In this document: piece after piece, positions 32,818-43,356 of the stretch
How the letters are laid out: each line of letters starts with the position of its first letter
Position numbering within the stretch: the stretch's first letter is position 1
DNA from: Pseudogymnoascus destructans
Lineage: Eukaryota; Ascomycota; Leotiomycetes; Thelebolales; Thelebolaceae
Direction of reading: 5' to 3'
Length of the DNA stretch: 64,000 nucleotides
Assembly: GCF_001641265.1 (NCBI RefSeq)
Contig: NW_020167528.1
Coordinates: forward strand, 310,001-374,000
Program-made: the position numbers and the translations under genes
Notes under the pieces: model-generated
Databases searched by the model: none
Told to the model about the DNA's origin: nothing
Seen by the model: the letters and a program-made list of their open reading frames with translations, nothing else

Positions 32818-35800
32818 TTGTCAACGCTTGTAGACGTGAAGGGGTCAGAGGAGTGGCGGACGATCCACGCACTTGTGGACAGCGGCACCACAGAGAACCT
32901 TATATCGCATGTAGTGGCGAAGGAAATAGGAGGAGAGTGGGAGCCGACCTTCGTGACAGCTAAGGGTGTCGGCGACCAGGAAATTCAGCTCTTCGGAAGG
33001 GCTCAGCTTACCCTCCGCGTTAAGGATGCTGAAGGGGTGCAGATGGAAGGGAAACACTCCTTTTCAGCAACCGAGCTTGAGGGGTACGATCTTATGCTTG
33101 GGCACCCGTGGCTTCTTAGGCGAGAATCCAATGATAACTGGCAGGAAGGCTCGTGGAGATTTCCTGTTGAGGATATCCAATACCTTTCGCATGAAGAGGC
33201 GGAGGGCTTGCAGAGTCGCAACGAGCCTGTTTATGTAGCAATGCTACATAGAATAGAAGAGGAAGGGCAAGAGCTAAAGGCTCAAGGAGTCCCAGAAGAA
33301 TACCGCACATTCCTTGACGTCTTTGACAACGAAGGGGCAGCATCGCTGCCAGAGTACTCAAAGCGTGTGGAGCATGCTATTGATATTGAGCCAGGGAAAC
33401 AACCGCCTTGGGGACCGATCTATAGCCTCTCAGCAAAAGAGCTGGCGACGCTAAGGGTATACTTAGAGGACTCACTCCAGAAGGGTTGGATTCATCACTC
33501 GACGAGCCCCGCTGGAGCGCCAATTCTTTTTATCCCAAAGCCAGATGGATCCAAGCGATTGTGTGTGGATTACCGAGGCCTCAATGTGATAACGGTGAGG
33601 AATCGGCACCCTACTCCCTTAATATCAGAGATCCTTGATCGATTGAGTGGCGCAGTGATGTTCACTAAGCTCGACGCAAAGGATGTGTATCAGCGTATGA
33701 GAATACGGAAGGGGGATGAGTGGAAGACAGCGTTTCAGACGAGGTATGGCCTCTTCGAATACCTAGTGATGCCATTTGGGCTCTGTAACGCCCCTGCCTC
33801 CTTCCAAGCGTACATCAACGAAGCCCTCGCAGGTCTTGTGGATGTATTGTGTATTGTGTACCTTGAAGATATTTTGATCTATTCAAAGTGTAGTGAGGAC
33901 CACCCGCAACACGTCCGCACAGTCCTTGAGAGGCTTCGGAAGTTCAAGATATACTGTAACCTAAAGAAGTGCAAATTCTCTACAACAGAGGTAGAGTTTC
34001 TTGGGTTTATCGTCTCGACAAAGGGGGTCTCAATGGATACCTCTCGGGTTGAGACAATCATGGAGTGGCCGGAACCTACAAGTTTTAAAAATCTACAGGT
34101 CTTCCTTGGGTTTGCGAACTTCTATCGGAGGTTCATCGAGGGGTATTCGCATATAGCGCAGCCCCTTACAGGAATGTTGAAGGGAAGTGATAAGGGGAAA
34201 AAGGCTGGCCCATTCCATTGGAATAAGGAGGAGGCAGAGGCTTTTCAGACGTTGAAAACAGCGTTTACGTCCGCTCCGCTCCTCCGCCACTTTGACCCGA
34301 ATCAACCCATTCGTCTTGAGACGGACGGTTCAGGAATGGCGATTGCTGCCATCCTAACCCAGCCGTACACTGACGAAGCGGGGGTCACGCGGTGGCACCC
34401 CATATCCTTCTACTCCCGGAAGCTGAAGGACACAGAGATCAGGTACGACGTCCATGACGTTGAGCTTCTCGCTATCGTCGCAGCATTTAAGCACTGGCAT
34501 CACTATCTACAGGATAGTAAGGACCGATCACAACAATTTGGTCTACTTCATGAAGAAGGCAGCCATTAATAATAGGTAGGCCCATTGGATCGAGTTCCTG
34601 GCAGGCTTCGACTTCGAAATCGAACATCGACCTGGCCGTACAAACCCTGCAGATGGTCCGAGTCGTAGACCGGACTACGTCGACCGCCAACATAAGGTGT
34701 ATGATGGGTTGCTCCCTACGCTTCAGCAGAAGCTGGCACGTGGATGGAGCGAGGTTGCTATAAGCAGCGAGCGTGAGGCGTCACAGCAGAGTACTCGAAT
34801 CCGCGCTGTATTTGCAAAAGCAAACAGTCAAACGGAAACTAAAGATATCCTCCACGAAGTGGAACAGCTCTCACGACCCCTCCGCAGACAGGGCGCAGAG
34901 CAGACACCAGCTGTGATTGCACGGTGCCGAGTGGTACGCGCGGCAGCAGCAGAGTCGCCATACGGGGACCCCCCTGTAGACCTTCAGAAGCTCATCACTC
35001 AAGCCCAAAACAGTGATCTGTTCTTGAGCGGGAGAATTCAAAGGATGACGAAGAGGTTGCCCCGTACGGACGGAGTAGAGCGCGAGTGGGCAATACACCC
35101 AGTAAGCGGAGTGTTATACAAGCACAGGAAGATGCCATTCCCAAGAGTCCCAGCTCTTATTGAAGAACTCCTACGTATACACCACGATGACCCGCTTGCA
35201 GGGCATTTTGGGGTGGCAAAGACCACCGAGCTCCTACAGAGGAAGTACGAATGGCTGGATCTACGGAAAGACGTAAAAGAATACGTTAAGACGTGCCAGG
35301 TTTGTCAGAAAATGGTAACGAAGCGGCACCGCCCATATGGCGAGTTGCAGCTGCTCCCACAGCCAAATGGTCCAGGTGAAGAAATCACAATTCTTATCCT
35401 GCACTACGTCATCACAGAGTTCGGTATTCCGAAGGGAATTGTATCCGATAGGGGATCAGTGTTCACAAGCAATTACTGGTCCTGTCTCTGTTTCTACCTT
35501 AAGATTTGACAGCGATTGAGCACCGCTTTCCATCTGCAGACAGACGGACAGACTGAGCGGCAGAATCAAACGATTGAGCAATACCTACGCTCCTTTGTTA
35601 CAAGCCTACAGGATGAGTGGGTAGGGCTATTACCTCTAGCCCAGTTTACGTACAACAATTCCTACCACTCTACAATAAGGATGTCGCCATTCCGGGCATT
35701 GAAGGGGTTTGACCCGCAGATGCCAGACATAAGTGTCGCGGACGCCCCTCGAAAGGGAGACGCGTGTAACGCTGACTTCTAAACGATAGAAGACACAGAG

Positions 35801-36601
35801 GTTCTCTTGCGTAAAGGTTTACTTATCAGAGGAGGCAGGGGATCAGACACAAAGGCTTCAAGTAACACGTTACTAGTATATAACAAATACTGTATTGAGT
35901 TGAGCACGAAGCTCCTATCTAAGGAAATACTATCTACTTATATAGTGGCGTCGTGCCTAGTGGACTCCTGGGAACTCACTCGAGTCCTCGGAGTCCTGGA
36001 CTCTTAGGATTCTTCTCATCATCCTGCGAGTCCGTCACGTGCCTAGTGGACTCCTGGGAACTCACTCGAGTCCTCGGAGTCCTGGACTCTTAGGACTCTT
36101 CTCATCATCCTGCGAGTCCGTCACGTGATACTTTCGGAACTACTATTCCCCGCTGCCCCTCCAGGTACCAGGGCCGGTCTCATGCGACCTCCCTCCTTCC
36201 TGTCCTGTAGTTGGCCAGCCTTCTTGTTCCGTCGTAACAACGCGCCTGAAGCAATTGAGAGGGTGGCTCAACTTCAGGAAGAAAGGGAAGCGATGGCGCG
36301 GAATTGGGTGAAAGCCACCCAGGCGCAGTCGAAGCACTACAATGCAAAAAGGAAGCCTATGGAGTATAATATGGGCGACCAAGTATTGTTGTCAGCAAGG
36401 AACCTCAAGCTGCGTAGGTCAAACAGAAAGCTCGCAGAACGGTTTGTAGGGCCCATTTAAGGTTGTAGGAATCATCGGTAAACAAGCGTACTGATTAGAA
36501 CTGCCACAGGAGTTGGCAGTCCACCCTACTTTCCACGTGTCACTCCTCGAGCCCTATTATAAGAGGCAGCCAGTAGTCAGAGAGGCAACAGACGTGCCAC
36601 G
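32818..36601 (+). pseudogene. gypsy-B Pol (protease, RT, RNase H, integrase), broken
   Basis: The first 583 codons (32818-34569) are open: aspartic protease VDSGTTENLIS (32875), RT with PKPDGSKRLCVDYRGLN and LDAKDVYQRM, then VYLEDILIYSK at about 33865. The usual RT centre is YXDD; here the first Asp is Glu. RNase H shows LETDGSGMA (34315). A frameshift near 34510-34560 precedes the rest. Integrase (34697-35509) has HFGVAKT and CQVCQKM, but the core segment with the first catalytic Asp is deleted between GPGEEIT and LHYVITEFG; SDRGSVF and QTERQNQTIEQ remain. Solo LTR A interrupts at 35765, and the frame resumes at 36240 (PEAIERVAQLQEE) to FHVSLLEPYY near 36560. No chromodomain seen. Confidence 0.9.
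35765..36239 (-). repeat. Solo gypsy-A LTR inside gypsy-B pol (475 bp)
   Basis: Reverse-oriented copy of the LTR at 3369-3843, same length and the same internal tandem unit. Flanked by ACGCG on both sides (35760-35764 and 36240-36244); removing it rejoins the integrase frame. It proves gypsy-A was active after gypsy-B inserted. Confidence 0.95.
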
Positions 36602-36798
36602 AGTGACTGATGTAGGCAGGGAGCTAGGAGCTTAGTAAAAACAGGCAAGAGCACCCGTCAGATCACAGTAAACAAGAGAAGCCACAACAGAGGGAGAAGA
36701 GTGTATTCATCTAGCTACGCGCAAGCAGGGCCGCAGAGGGCAAACAGAAGCAAAACGTGCCTCAAGCGGCATCATCCTCGGTAATCTCACTCTCACTC

Positions 36799-38829
36799 TC
36801 ACCCCACCACAGTCTCCAGCTCCCAATCCGGCTCAAGCTCGCCATCGACATGTTCCCGGTCCACGTCGTCCTCGCTGTCAGAAGACTCGTACTCCTCAGC
36901 CAGGGCGACGTCAGGAAGGTGGCGGTGCTACAAGGAGTCAGTGGGGTTAGCAGTAACAAGACAGAGGTGATACGTACGATAGCCTTCTGGAGGTCATTGC
37001 CAAGACGAGTAGTTCGGCGCAGGCTTCGGACCTCCGACACGATCTCAATGAGGGCGAGGCCGAGATTCACCTTCTGCGGCTGCGAGTCGTGACCCACGCG
37101 GTGGCGGCGACGAAGGAGATTCTTGCCTTGCACGATGTAGGCTGTATATTTCTCCTGGACGGCTGCTAAGATCTTAGCACGGCTGTTGGCTAAGGTCTTG
37201 GAGAAGGCCTCCTCGTCGTGCTGGATGGCGTCGCGATACAGCTGGAAGGCGTCGGCAAGGCGATTGAACTGGCAGAGAACGAAGGTTGGGATCTAGGCTG
37301 TTAGTAAACAGACAAGACGTAGAGGGTCTGTGGACTTACCGGGAGGCACTTGTTATGTTGCTCCACGCAGTACTCGCAGCGGCTCATCGGATTCTTCTTC
37401 TCGCAAACGAGGAGTCAGCAATCTCGGTACACTCGCTTAGAGCAACGAAGGCAGAGGTTGAGCTTGGCGTAATGGTGGGTGCACCAGATATGAGAATCTA
37501 GCCACCCAAGGAAGGGATGAATTTACTAAGACAACACACTGTCTTAGGAAACAGAGCCAAAGGGTTGTAGCTTAGACTATTCCACAACGCAGCAATTAGG
37601 TGTATGATGTGGTGAAGTGGTTTAGACAAGTTGCAACAAATGTTGAGTCTGAGAACTCAGGGGTAAGTCAGAGGTTAGCACCTCACTGACTTTTCAAAAA
37701 CAGAGAATAACAAGATCAATGCTTGGAAGCTTGGAAAAGACGTAGAAGTATGTGCTAGTCGATTTACTGTATTGCCTGCTTGCCCTTTCTTAAGGAAAGG
37801 GCAATCCTATTTATGCCAAAGGAGTGTAGTTCTCTCATTTTCCATGACTTTCCATGACTAACCAGGCTTGGTAAATGTATTAGAAATCAAGTGCGACCCA
37901 CAACTAGCTTGCTAATCATGTAGTAAACGTGAGAGAATCCCATAGAACCATCTCTTGGGTTCCTAGCCTATAGGAAGTGAAAAGGAGGTCCAAGGTCAGA
38001 GTACCTATAGATAAATTATGTCATAACTTAACCAATCTTGTGGGTAAGTAAGGAGCGATGACGTGTAATGAACCATAGAGGGTTGTAGAAGCTTCTAGAG
38101 CTATCGCTCATGTTCCTAGGCCTCTATTTGGTAGAGATATGCCATGTGGTAGTATTGGCCCACCCCCTTAAGGAGGAGGTTTTCTTAATAACTTGTTCAA
38201 TGAGTGTCCAAATGATATGCTGTGATGTATGTAGCATAAACAGATGTAGTAGAAGAGTTTGCAGCAATCGTTGAGTAGTATTGCTTCTGTTGTTGGTGTG
38301 ATAAGCCAAGATATGTATGGTGACTTGTAGGTTTGAGGAGGAGATTTCTAAGTTTGCTCTTGAGTTTGATAGCAAACTGAGTGCAACGAATGTCAGTATG
38401 ACACTTGGCCTTCTTGCGAAGGATCTTCGACGGGGAGGCAACTATGACCTCCGAGGGGGTGTTCTGGCAGTGACCACGCGATGGGGTTGCAAGGACACGA
38501 CGGCGCAGGTCCACCACAGAATCTGAGCGTCCAGGGCGCGGTGGAGAGCGGCCACAGTGACACGGACCAGTGACAGAAAGGTTGCGGGCAGGGCGCGTAG
38601 CGTCGTCCTCAACGCTCGAAAGGGGCTCCTCGTCTGCCCCCAGAGAGCTTGAGCAGCAGCTTCCTTCGCTTTCTTGTTCCTGGCCCTAGTGGTAGCAGCT
38701 TTCACTGCTGTCGCTTTCTTCTTCTCCAACAAGGCATCAACGGCAGCCAGGCGTTCTGCTTCAGTGAGCCGAGCCTCTGGGATAGCGGCCGCAGTTGCTT
38801 TGCCATTGTTCTTCTTTGGGGGGGGCCAT
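36799..38829 (-). CDS. Antisense two-intron Cys-rich gene of gypsy-B (disrupted)
   Basis: Runs opposite to gypsy-B, between pol and the 3' LTR. Segments: 38829-38404 (start in a poly-C run; Lys/Ala-rich helix LEKKKATAVKAATTRARNK), then after solo LTR C2 37462-37340, intron 37339-37293, exon 37292-36978, intron 36977-36928, exon 36927-36799. Both introns are GT-AG (GTAAGT...CTAG; GTACGT...GTAG), phase 0, 47 and 50 nt. The exons between are exact multiples of three (41, 105 and 43 codons). It has Cys clusters CLRCSKRVYRDC and CEYCVEQHNKC, then a helical part (HDEEAFSKTLANSRAKIL) and an acidic tail (SSDSEDDVDREH). Defects: LTR C2, a frame change upstream near 38500, and a TGA after RDC. Layout matches the gypsy-A antisense ORF. 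Function unknown. Confidence 0.7.
37468..38403 (+). repeat. Solo LTR C2 (936 bp) inside the gypsy-B antisense gene
   Basis: Same family as 14667-15592; first base C instead of T. Flanked by CTTGG (37463-37467 and 38404-38408). Removing it joins the antisense coding sequence in frame (LRKKAKLNLCLRC). It shares with C3 a segment starting CCCCTTAAGGAGGAGG that C1 and C4 lack. Confidence 0.95.
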
Positions 38830-39179
38830 GATGGTGAAGTCGTCAGAGTGAGGTCAGAGAAGGGAGACCTACAGATCTATCAGTATAAGGATCCAAGGTA
38901 TTAAGAACAGTACTCACAACAGAAGGGAAGCGGTAGCTACATGCAACAGAAAGCAGGAAGAAGTTGGTGGTGTTGTTGTGGGTAAAAGTGAGAAGAAGAA
39001 GGAGGGAAAAGAAGAAGCGGTCACAACAAAACACCACAACAGTACGGATGTGAAGCGCCTACCCCGACAGCCTTAATCATTAGGCCAGCATGGCAGTGGC
39101 ACCCTCATCAATAACCTCACTTCACAGAAGTTGGCAACCCAGGGCTCAAAGGGGCTTGAGCCTCAAAGGGGGGGATAAT
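38830..39179 (-). promoter_or_regulatory. gypsy-B 3' untranslated region / likely antisense promoter
   Basis: Lies between the antisense ORF start and the polypurine tract. On the minus strand it is pyrimidine-rich (TTCTTCTTCTC; CTTCCCTTCTGTTG), as in fungal promoters. No TATA box is obvious. Confidence 0.35.
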
Positions 39180-39398
39180 TGTCACGAACGCATCACATGG
39201 GGGGTCATAACACGTGAGCTACGGTGCCAGGACGGAGGAACGTCCGGCCGAAGAACACGTGAAGCCATAGTATATAGTAGGAACGCGGACCTTCAGAGAA
39301 AGGTCAGCGTTCAGTCTCTGTAATCTACAGGATCTATAAACGCGTATACGATTGAAGAACGTGACCTCGTACTGCCCTGTTCATTGAAGATCCTTACA
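39180..39398 (+). repeat. gypsy-B 3' LTR (219 bp)
   Basis: Same ends as the 5' LTR, directly after the purine tract. Differences cluster at 39197-39204 plus three single transitions. Confidence 0.95.
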
Positions 39399-39403
39399 GG
39401 TAT

Positions 39404-40076
39404 GGCATCTTCCTCTGCTACATCACTCTTTGGGCCTTCATCAATGTCGCGCGCAGAGAACAAAAACAGGGGCTCATGCATTTGATAGAGACTAATGATA
39501 AAATAAACTCTGGTCACTTTACTGCGGTAGTAAAGAGGGGTCTAATCGAAAATAGCGAAGATACCCCGAATTGCATGGTTTCTTCGTTTGATGTTTCGAG
39601 ATTGATATTTCGAAGTGCATCAGAGGTGCTCACATGCATGGGTACTTGGCATGTAGCTTTGGATTTGGCTGTCTTGCTATATAAGAGGGCAGAAATGTAA
39701 TTGAGACCCATATTATGTCTTCATTTATTATATAAAGAAGATTCAAAAAAGAACTGTTGAAAATATTGTTTCGCAATCCACACGGGGAAAGAAACTACTA
39801 CAGGCTAGATTGAATGTAATGATGTACGGTTATGCTCGCGCTACATCCCACTGAGCCAAAAAGACTACAGTGTTCCGGCTCGCCCAGAATACGCGTAACA
39901 TGCTTTATATACCACACGTACTGTAACGGTGGCACCCGTTACATTGAAGTTCCCGTCCACTGATTATGGTCGGTTAGACATGTAGCGCCATCAGAAACCA
40001 TGACACCCATGATTTAGATCCGATATCCTTTTAGCACATCTTACAGCGACAGACTCAATTGAAGTATGGATGTCTT
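39404..40076. other. Stretch without a recognised gene
   Basis: Host sequence right of gypsy-B, then AT-rich DNA up to the copia-1 LTR. An inverted TGTAACGG...CCGTTACA hairpin is near 39921-39942 and a TATA-like TTTATATACC near 39905. No gene supported. Confidence 0.4.
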
Positions 40077-41278
40077 GTTGAATCTGCGCTTGGTAGGTTC
40101 AGTAGAATAGTAAATGATAATTCCGGTATCACGAGTAGGTGTCATACTGACATTCGTTGCACTCAGTTTGCTATCAAACTCAAGAGCAAACTTAGAAATC
40201 TCCTCCTCAAACCTACAAGTCACCATACATATCTGGGCTTATCACACCAACAACAGAAGCAATACTACTCAACGATTGCTGAAAACTCTTCTACTACATC
40301 TGTTTATGCTACATACATCACGGCATATCATTTGGACACTCATTGAACAAGTTATTAAGAAAATCTCCTCCTTAAGGGGGTGGGCCAATACTACCACATG
40401 GCATATCTCTACCAACTAGAGGCCTAGGAACATGAACGATAGCTCTAGAAGCTTCTACAACCCTCTATGATTCATTACACGTCATCGCTCCTTAGTTACC
40501 CACAAGATTGGTTAAGTTATGACATAATTTGTCTATAGGTACTCTGACCTTGGACCTCCTTTTCACTTCCTATAGGCTAGGAACCCAAGAGATGGTTCTA
40601 TGGGATTCTCTTACGTTCACTACATGATTAGCAAGCTAGTTGTGGGTCGCACTTGATTTCTAATACATTTACCAAGCCTGGTTAGTCATGGAAAGTCATG
40701 GAAAATAAGAGAACTACACTCCTTTGGCATAAATAGGATTGCCCTTTCCTTAAGAAAGGGCAAGCAGACAATACAGTAAATCGACTAGCACATACTTCTA
40801 CGTCTTTTCCAAGCTTCCAAGCATTGATCTTGTTATTCTCTGTGTTTGAAAAGTCAGTGAGGTGCTAACCTCTGACTTACCCCTGAGTTCTCAGACTCAA
40901 CATTTGTTGCAACTTGTCTAAACCACTTCACCACATCATACACCTGATTGCTGCGTTGTGGAATAGTCTAAGCTACAACCCTTTGGCTCTGTTTCCTAAG
41001 ACAGTGTGTTGTCTTAGTAAATTCATCCCTTCCTTGGGTGGCTAGATTCTCATATCTGGTGCACCCACCATTACAGTAGGGCCCAATTGATCAGTAGTAA
41101 AATGCATATTCATTTAATCTAGCTACTCTAGCTACTCTATATACTGTAGAACTCTCCTCTGAGTCGCGGGTAAGCAAGTCCGTAGGCTTGACCGGAGTTT
41201 GCCCCCGAGTCTATTTCTCATGGTGCGGAGTGAGAACTCCGCTGCCTGATGCTTCGGGCATGGAGTGAGAATTCCACA
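40077..41278 (-). repeat. Probable copia-1 3' LTR, interrupted by solo LTR C3
   Basis: On the minus strand GAAGGGGCG (purine tract) is followed by TGTGGAATTC at 41278. The segment continues to 41081 with a TATA-like AGTATATAGAG, is cut by C3, and resumes at 40139, with a plausible end AGATTCAACA at 40077. No second LTR is present to confirm the ends. Confidence 0.4.
40140..41075 (-). repeat. Solo LTR C3 (936 bp)
   Basis: Reverse copy of the C family, flanked by GTAGG on both sides (40135-40139 and 41076-41080). Closest to C2. Confidence 0.95.
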
Positions 41279-41285
41279 CGCCCCT

Positions 41286-42857
41286 TCACTCCTTGACTGG
41301 TGCTTTGGCACTCCAGTCTTCAAGACCGAGCTGCTGCACAAAGGCAGCGTGCTTCGCTCCATTGAGTGGCTTGGTTAGGCCGTCTGCGGCCAATTTGGTT
41401 GTTTCTACATATGAGAAACTGACCCGTTTTTCCTCTACTTCCTGACGTAGGAAATGGTACTTTATGTCGATGTGCTTAGTGCGCTGGTGGAACTCTGGGT
41501 TCTCAGTCAGTGCCAAGCTGCCTTGATTATCACCCTCAATCACTACTGGATCGAGGCCTTCATTGTATCCAAGGCTTCTGAGTAGGCTTCGGAGCCATAT
41601 AGCTTTTCGTGTGGCATTAGATAGCCCATAATACTCAGCTTCTGTACTTGATAATGCTACTGTCCTTTGTCTTCCTGTTTTCCAAGTGATAACTCCACTG
41701 TAGAGGAAGAACAGATATCCAGATGTCGAAGATCTAGTATCAAGATCTGCCCCCCAATCAGAATCAGAGCATCCTTTAAAGCCCCTCTTCTTTCCATGGT
41801 ATGTGACCCCGAGGCCCTTCGTGTGCCCAAGGTATCCTAACGTTCTATAAGCAGCTTGTAAATGGGCTGCTGTCGGATTTGACAGGAAGCGGCTTAGGAA
41901 GGATACAGCAAAAGCAATATCTGGCCGGGTCTGTGTCATGGCATACATGAGCGACCCTATAATCGACTGGAACAGCTTGGTGTCTTTTTCTGAAGCTTGT
42001 TCTGTATTCGCTTTCAGTGATCTAGTCGCGTTGGTCTCCATTGGGGTCAGCTTTCCTGTTGCTAACTCCATACTGAAGACCCGGAGCACCTTCTCAATAT
42101 AGCTCTTCTGGCATAGGTGGATTGTCCGGTTCTTTCGGTCTCTTGTAATTTCGATACCGAGGAAGGTATGGCATTGGCCAAGGTCCTTCATGGTAAAGCG
42201 TTTTGAGAGCTGGTCTTTCAGCTCTTGAATCACACCTCTGTCGGCTCCTAAGATGAGAAAATCATCGACATGGGTAGCCACATAGACCCCCTTCTGTGGA
42301 TGCCAGTATAAGCATTCGTCGGCCGGTATCATTTGATACCCAAGTTCGCCGAGGAGCTTCCTCACTTCGAGAGCCCAGAGTCTTGCAGCTTGTTTGAGTC
42401 CGTATAGTCCTTTTTGTAGGCGGCAGGCTCTTGTGCCGTTCTCATATCCAGTCGGTAGCTGGATCCAGACGTTCTCTTCGAGACGGCTGTTTAAGAACGC
42501 CGTGACAGCGTCCATCTGCTCAATCTCCCAGTCGTGGTGAGCAGCGAGCGCTATCAAGATCCGGATGGCTACGCTCTTCGCGACTGCTGCAAAGGTCTGT
42601 TCATAGTCAACTACATAGAGCTGCTCAAACCCCTTTGTGACCCACCGAGCTTTGAAACGCTCGATGCGGCCGTCTGCCCATTTAAGGGCATATACCCATC
42701 GCCCCCGATGCACATGAGTGCCTTCTGGGGGCTCTAATTCCTCCCAAGTCTCATTTTTGAGGAGTGAATCATATTCGGCTGCCATGGCGGCTTGCCATTT
42801 CTCACTTTCTAGGCATGATATTGCCTGTTTGTAATTCATAGGTTCTATTACCTTCGA
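41286..42857 (-). CDS. copia-1 reverse transcriptase / RNase H (open, 5'-truncated Pol)
   Basis: A 517-codon frame (42839-41286, open slightly further upstream) covering the complete Ty1/Copia RT and RNase H. Motifs: RWVYALKWADGRIERFKARWV, IEQMDAVTAFLNS (about 42505), KGLYGLKQAARLW, the active site ATHVDDFLILG (about 42260) and, for RNase H, SSTEAEYYGLSNA and EGDNQGSLALTENPEFHQRT. The catalytic Asp pairs are present and no stop occurs, unusual here. Gag, protease and integrase are missing: upstream of about 42860 the frame meets a stop, and by 42900-42994 plus-strand sequence of another element begins. It cannot move by itself; it could be a recent arrival truncated by a later rearrangement. 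Confidence 0.88.
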   Translation of the reverse strand, partial: SKVIEPMNYKQAISCLESEKWQAAMAAEYDSLLKNETWEELEPPEGTHVHRGRWVYALKWADGRIERFKARWVTKGFEQLYVVDYEQTFAAVAKSVAIRILIALAAHHDWEIEQMDAVTAFLNSRLEENVWIQLPTGYENGTRACRLQKGLYGLKQAARLWALEVRKLLGELGYQMIPADECLYWHPQKGVYVATHVDDFLILGADRGVIQELKDQLSKRFTMKDLGQCHTFLGIEITRDRKNRTIHLCQKSYIEKVLRVFSMELATGKLTPMETNATRSLKANTEQASEKDTKLFQSIIGSLMYAMTQTRPDIAFAVSFLSRFLSNPTAAHLQAAYRTLGYLGHTKGLGVTYHGKKRGFKGCSDSDWGADLDTRSSTSGYLFFLYSGVITWKTGRQRTVALSSTEAEYYGLSNATRKAIWLRSLLRSLGYNEGLDPVVIEGDNQGSLALTENPEFHQRTKHIDIKYHFLRQEVEEKRVSFSYVETTKLAADGLTKPLNGAKHAAFVQQLGLEDWSAKAPVKE

Positions 42858-42899
42858 TGGTGGCGATTTCTTCTAGTCTTTTCTTTGCGCTATAGGCAG

Positions 42900-42994
42900 T
42901 CATGGTGGAAAAGGAAGTTGGCCTTGGTGACGCAGGAGACGTCCATCCCACTTACTTAAGTGATCGAGACGACGCTAGTGGGGAAGGGGGGTAC
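42900..42994 (+). pseudogene. 3' end of another LTR-element polyprotein
   Basis: The plus frame ATGGTGGAAAAG... gives VGLGDAGDVHPTYLSDRDDA and runs into a purine tract (GTGGGGAAGGGGGG) right before the LTR at 42995. It looks like the end of a plus-strand retroelement, its remainder missing. Confidence 0.4.
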
Positions 42995-43356
42995 TGTTAC
43001 GGCTAACCCCACCACTAGTGATAGGAAGGGATTGGCTACGGAACTGCATGTGAGAAATCATAGTCATTGGCCCAGAGGGGACTAAGGGGTTAAGTATCAC
43101 GTGATGGACCACGCAGGACCACGGTGGTCCAGTGTGGGCCCGGACCATGATGGACCACGATGGTCCTTCATGGCATTTGGCACGACGCCACTATATACTT
43201 AGATAGGAGCTTCATGCTCAACTCAATACAGTATTTGTTATATACTAGTAACGTGTTTTACGAAAGCCTTTGTGTCTGATCCCCTGCCTCCTCTGTTAAG
43301 TAAACCAACGCAACGAAACCTCTGTGAGTCTTATACGTTTAAGACCCAGCGTTATA
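42995..43356 (+). repeat. gypsy-A-related LTR (362 bp)
   Basis: Starts TGTTACGGCTAACC and ends CAGCGTTATA. The right half (GACGCCACTATATA to the end) closely matches the gypsy-A LTR at 3655-3843. The left half differs, and the tandem unit is replaced by repeats of GGACCACG(A/G)TGGTCC type (43104-43165). No target duplication seen. It is a subfamily or recombinant. Confidence 0.8.

Larger units (their letters stand above)
31330..39398 (+). mobile_element. gypsy-B: full-length Ty3/Gypsy element with nested insertions
   Basis: Bounded by two 219-bp LTRs (31330-31548 and 39180-39398) and by a 5-bp duplication GGTAT (31325-31329 and 39399-39403). Order: 5' LTR, gag, pol (protease, RT, RNase H, integrase), an antisense two-intron gene, polypurine tract AAAGGGGGGGATAAT, 3' LTR. 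Two solo LTRs of other families lie inside (35765-36239; 37468-38403). The LTR pair differs at about 6 of 219 positions. All sense ORFs are broken, so it is not autonomous now. Confidence 0.95.
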
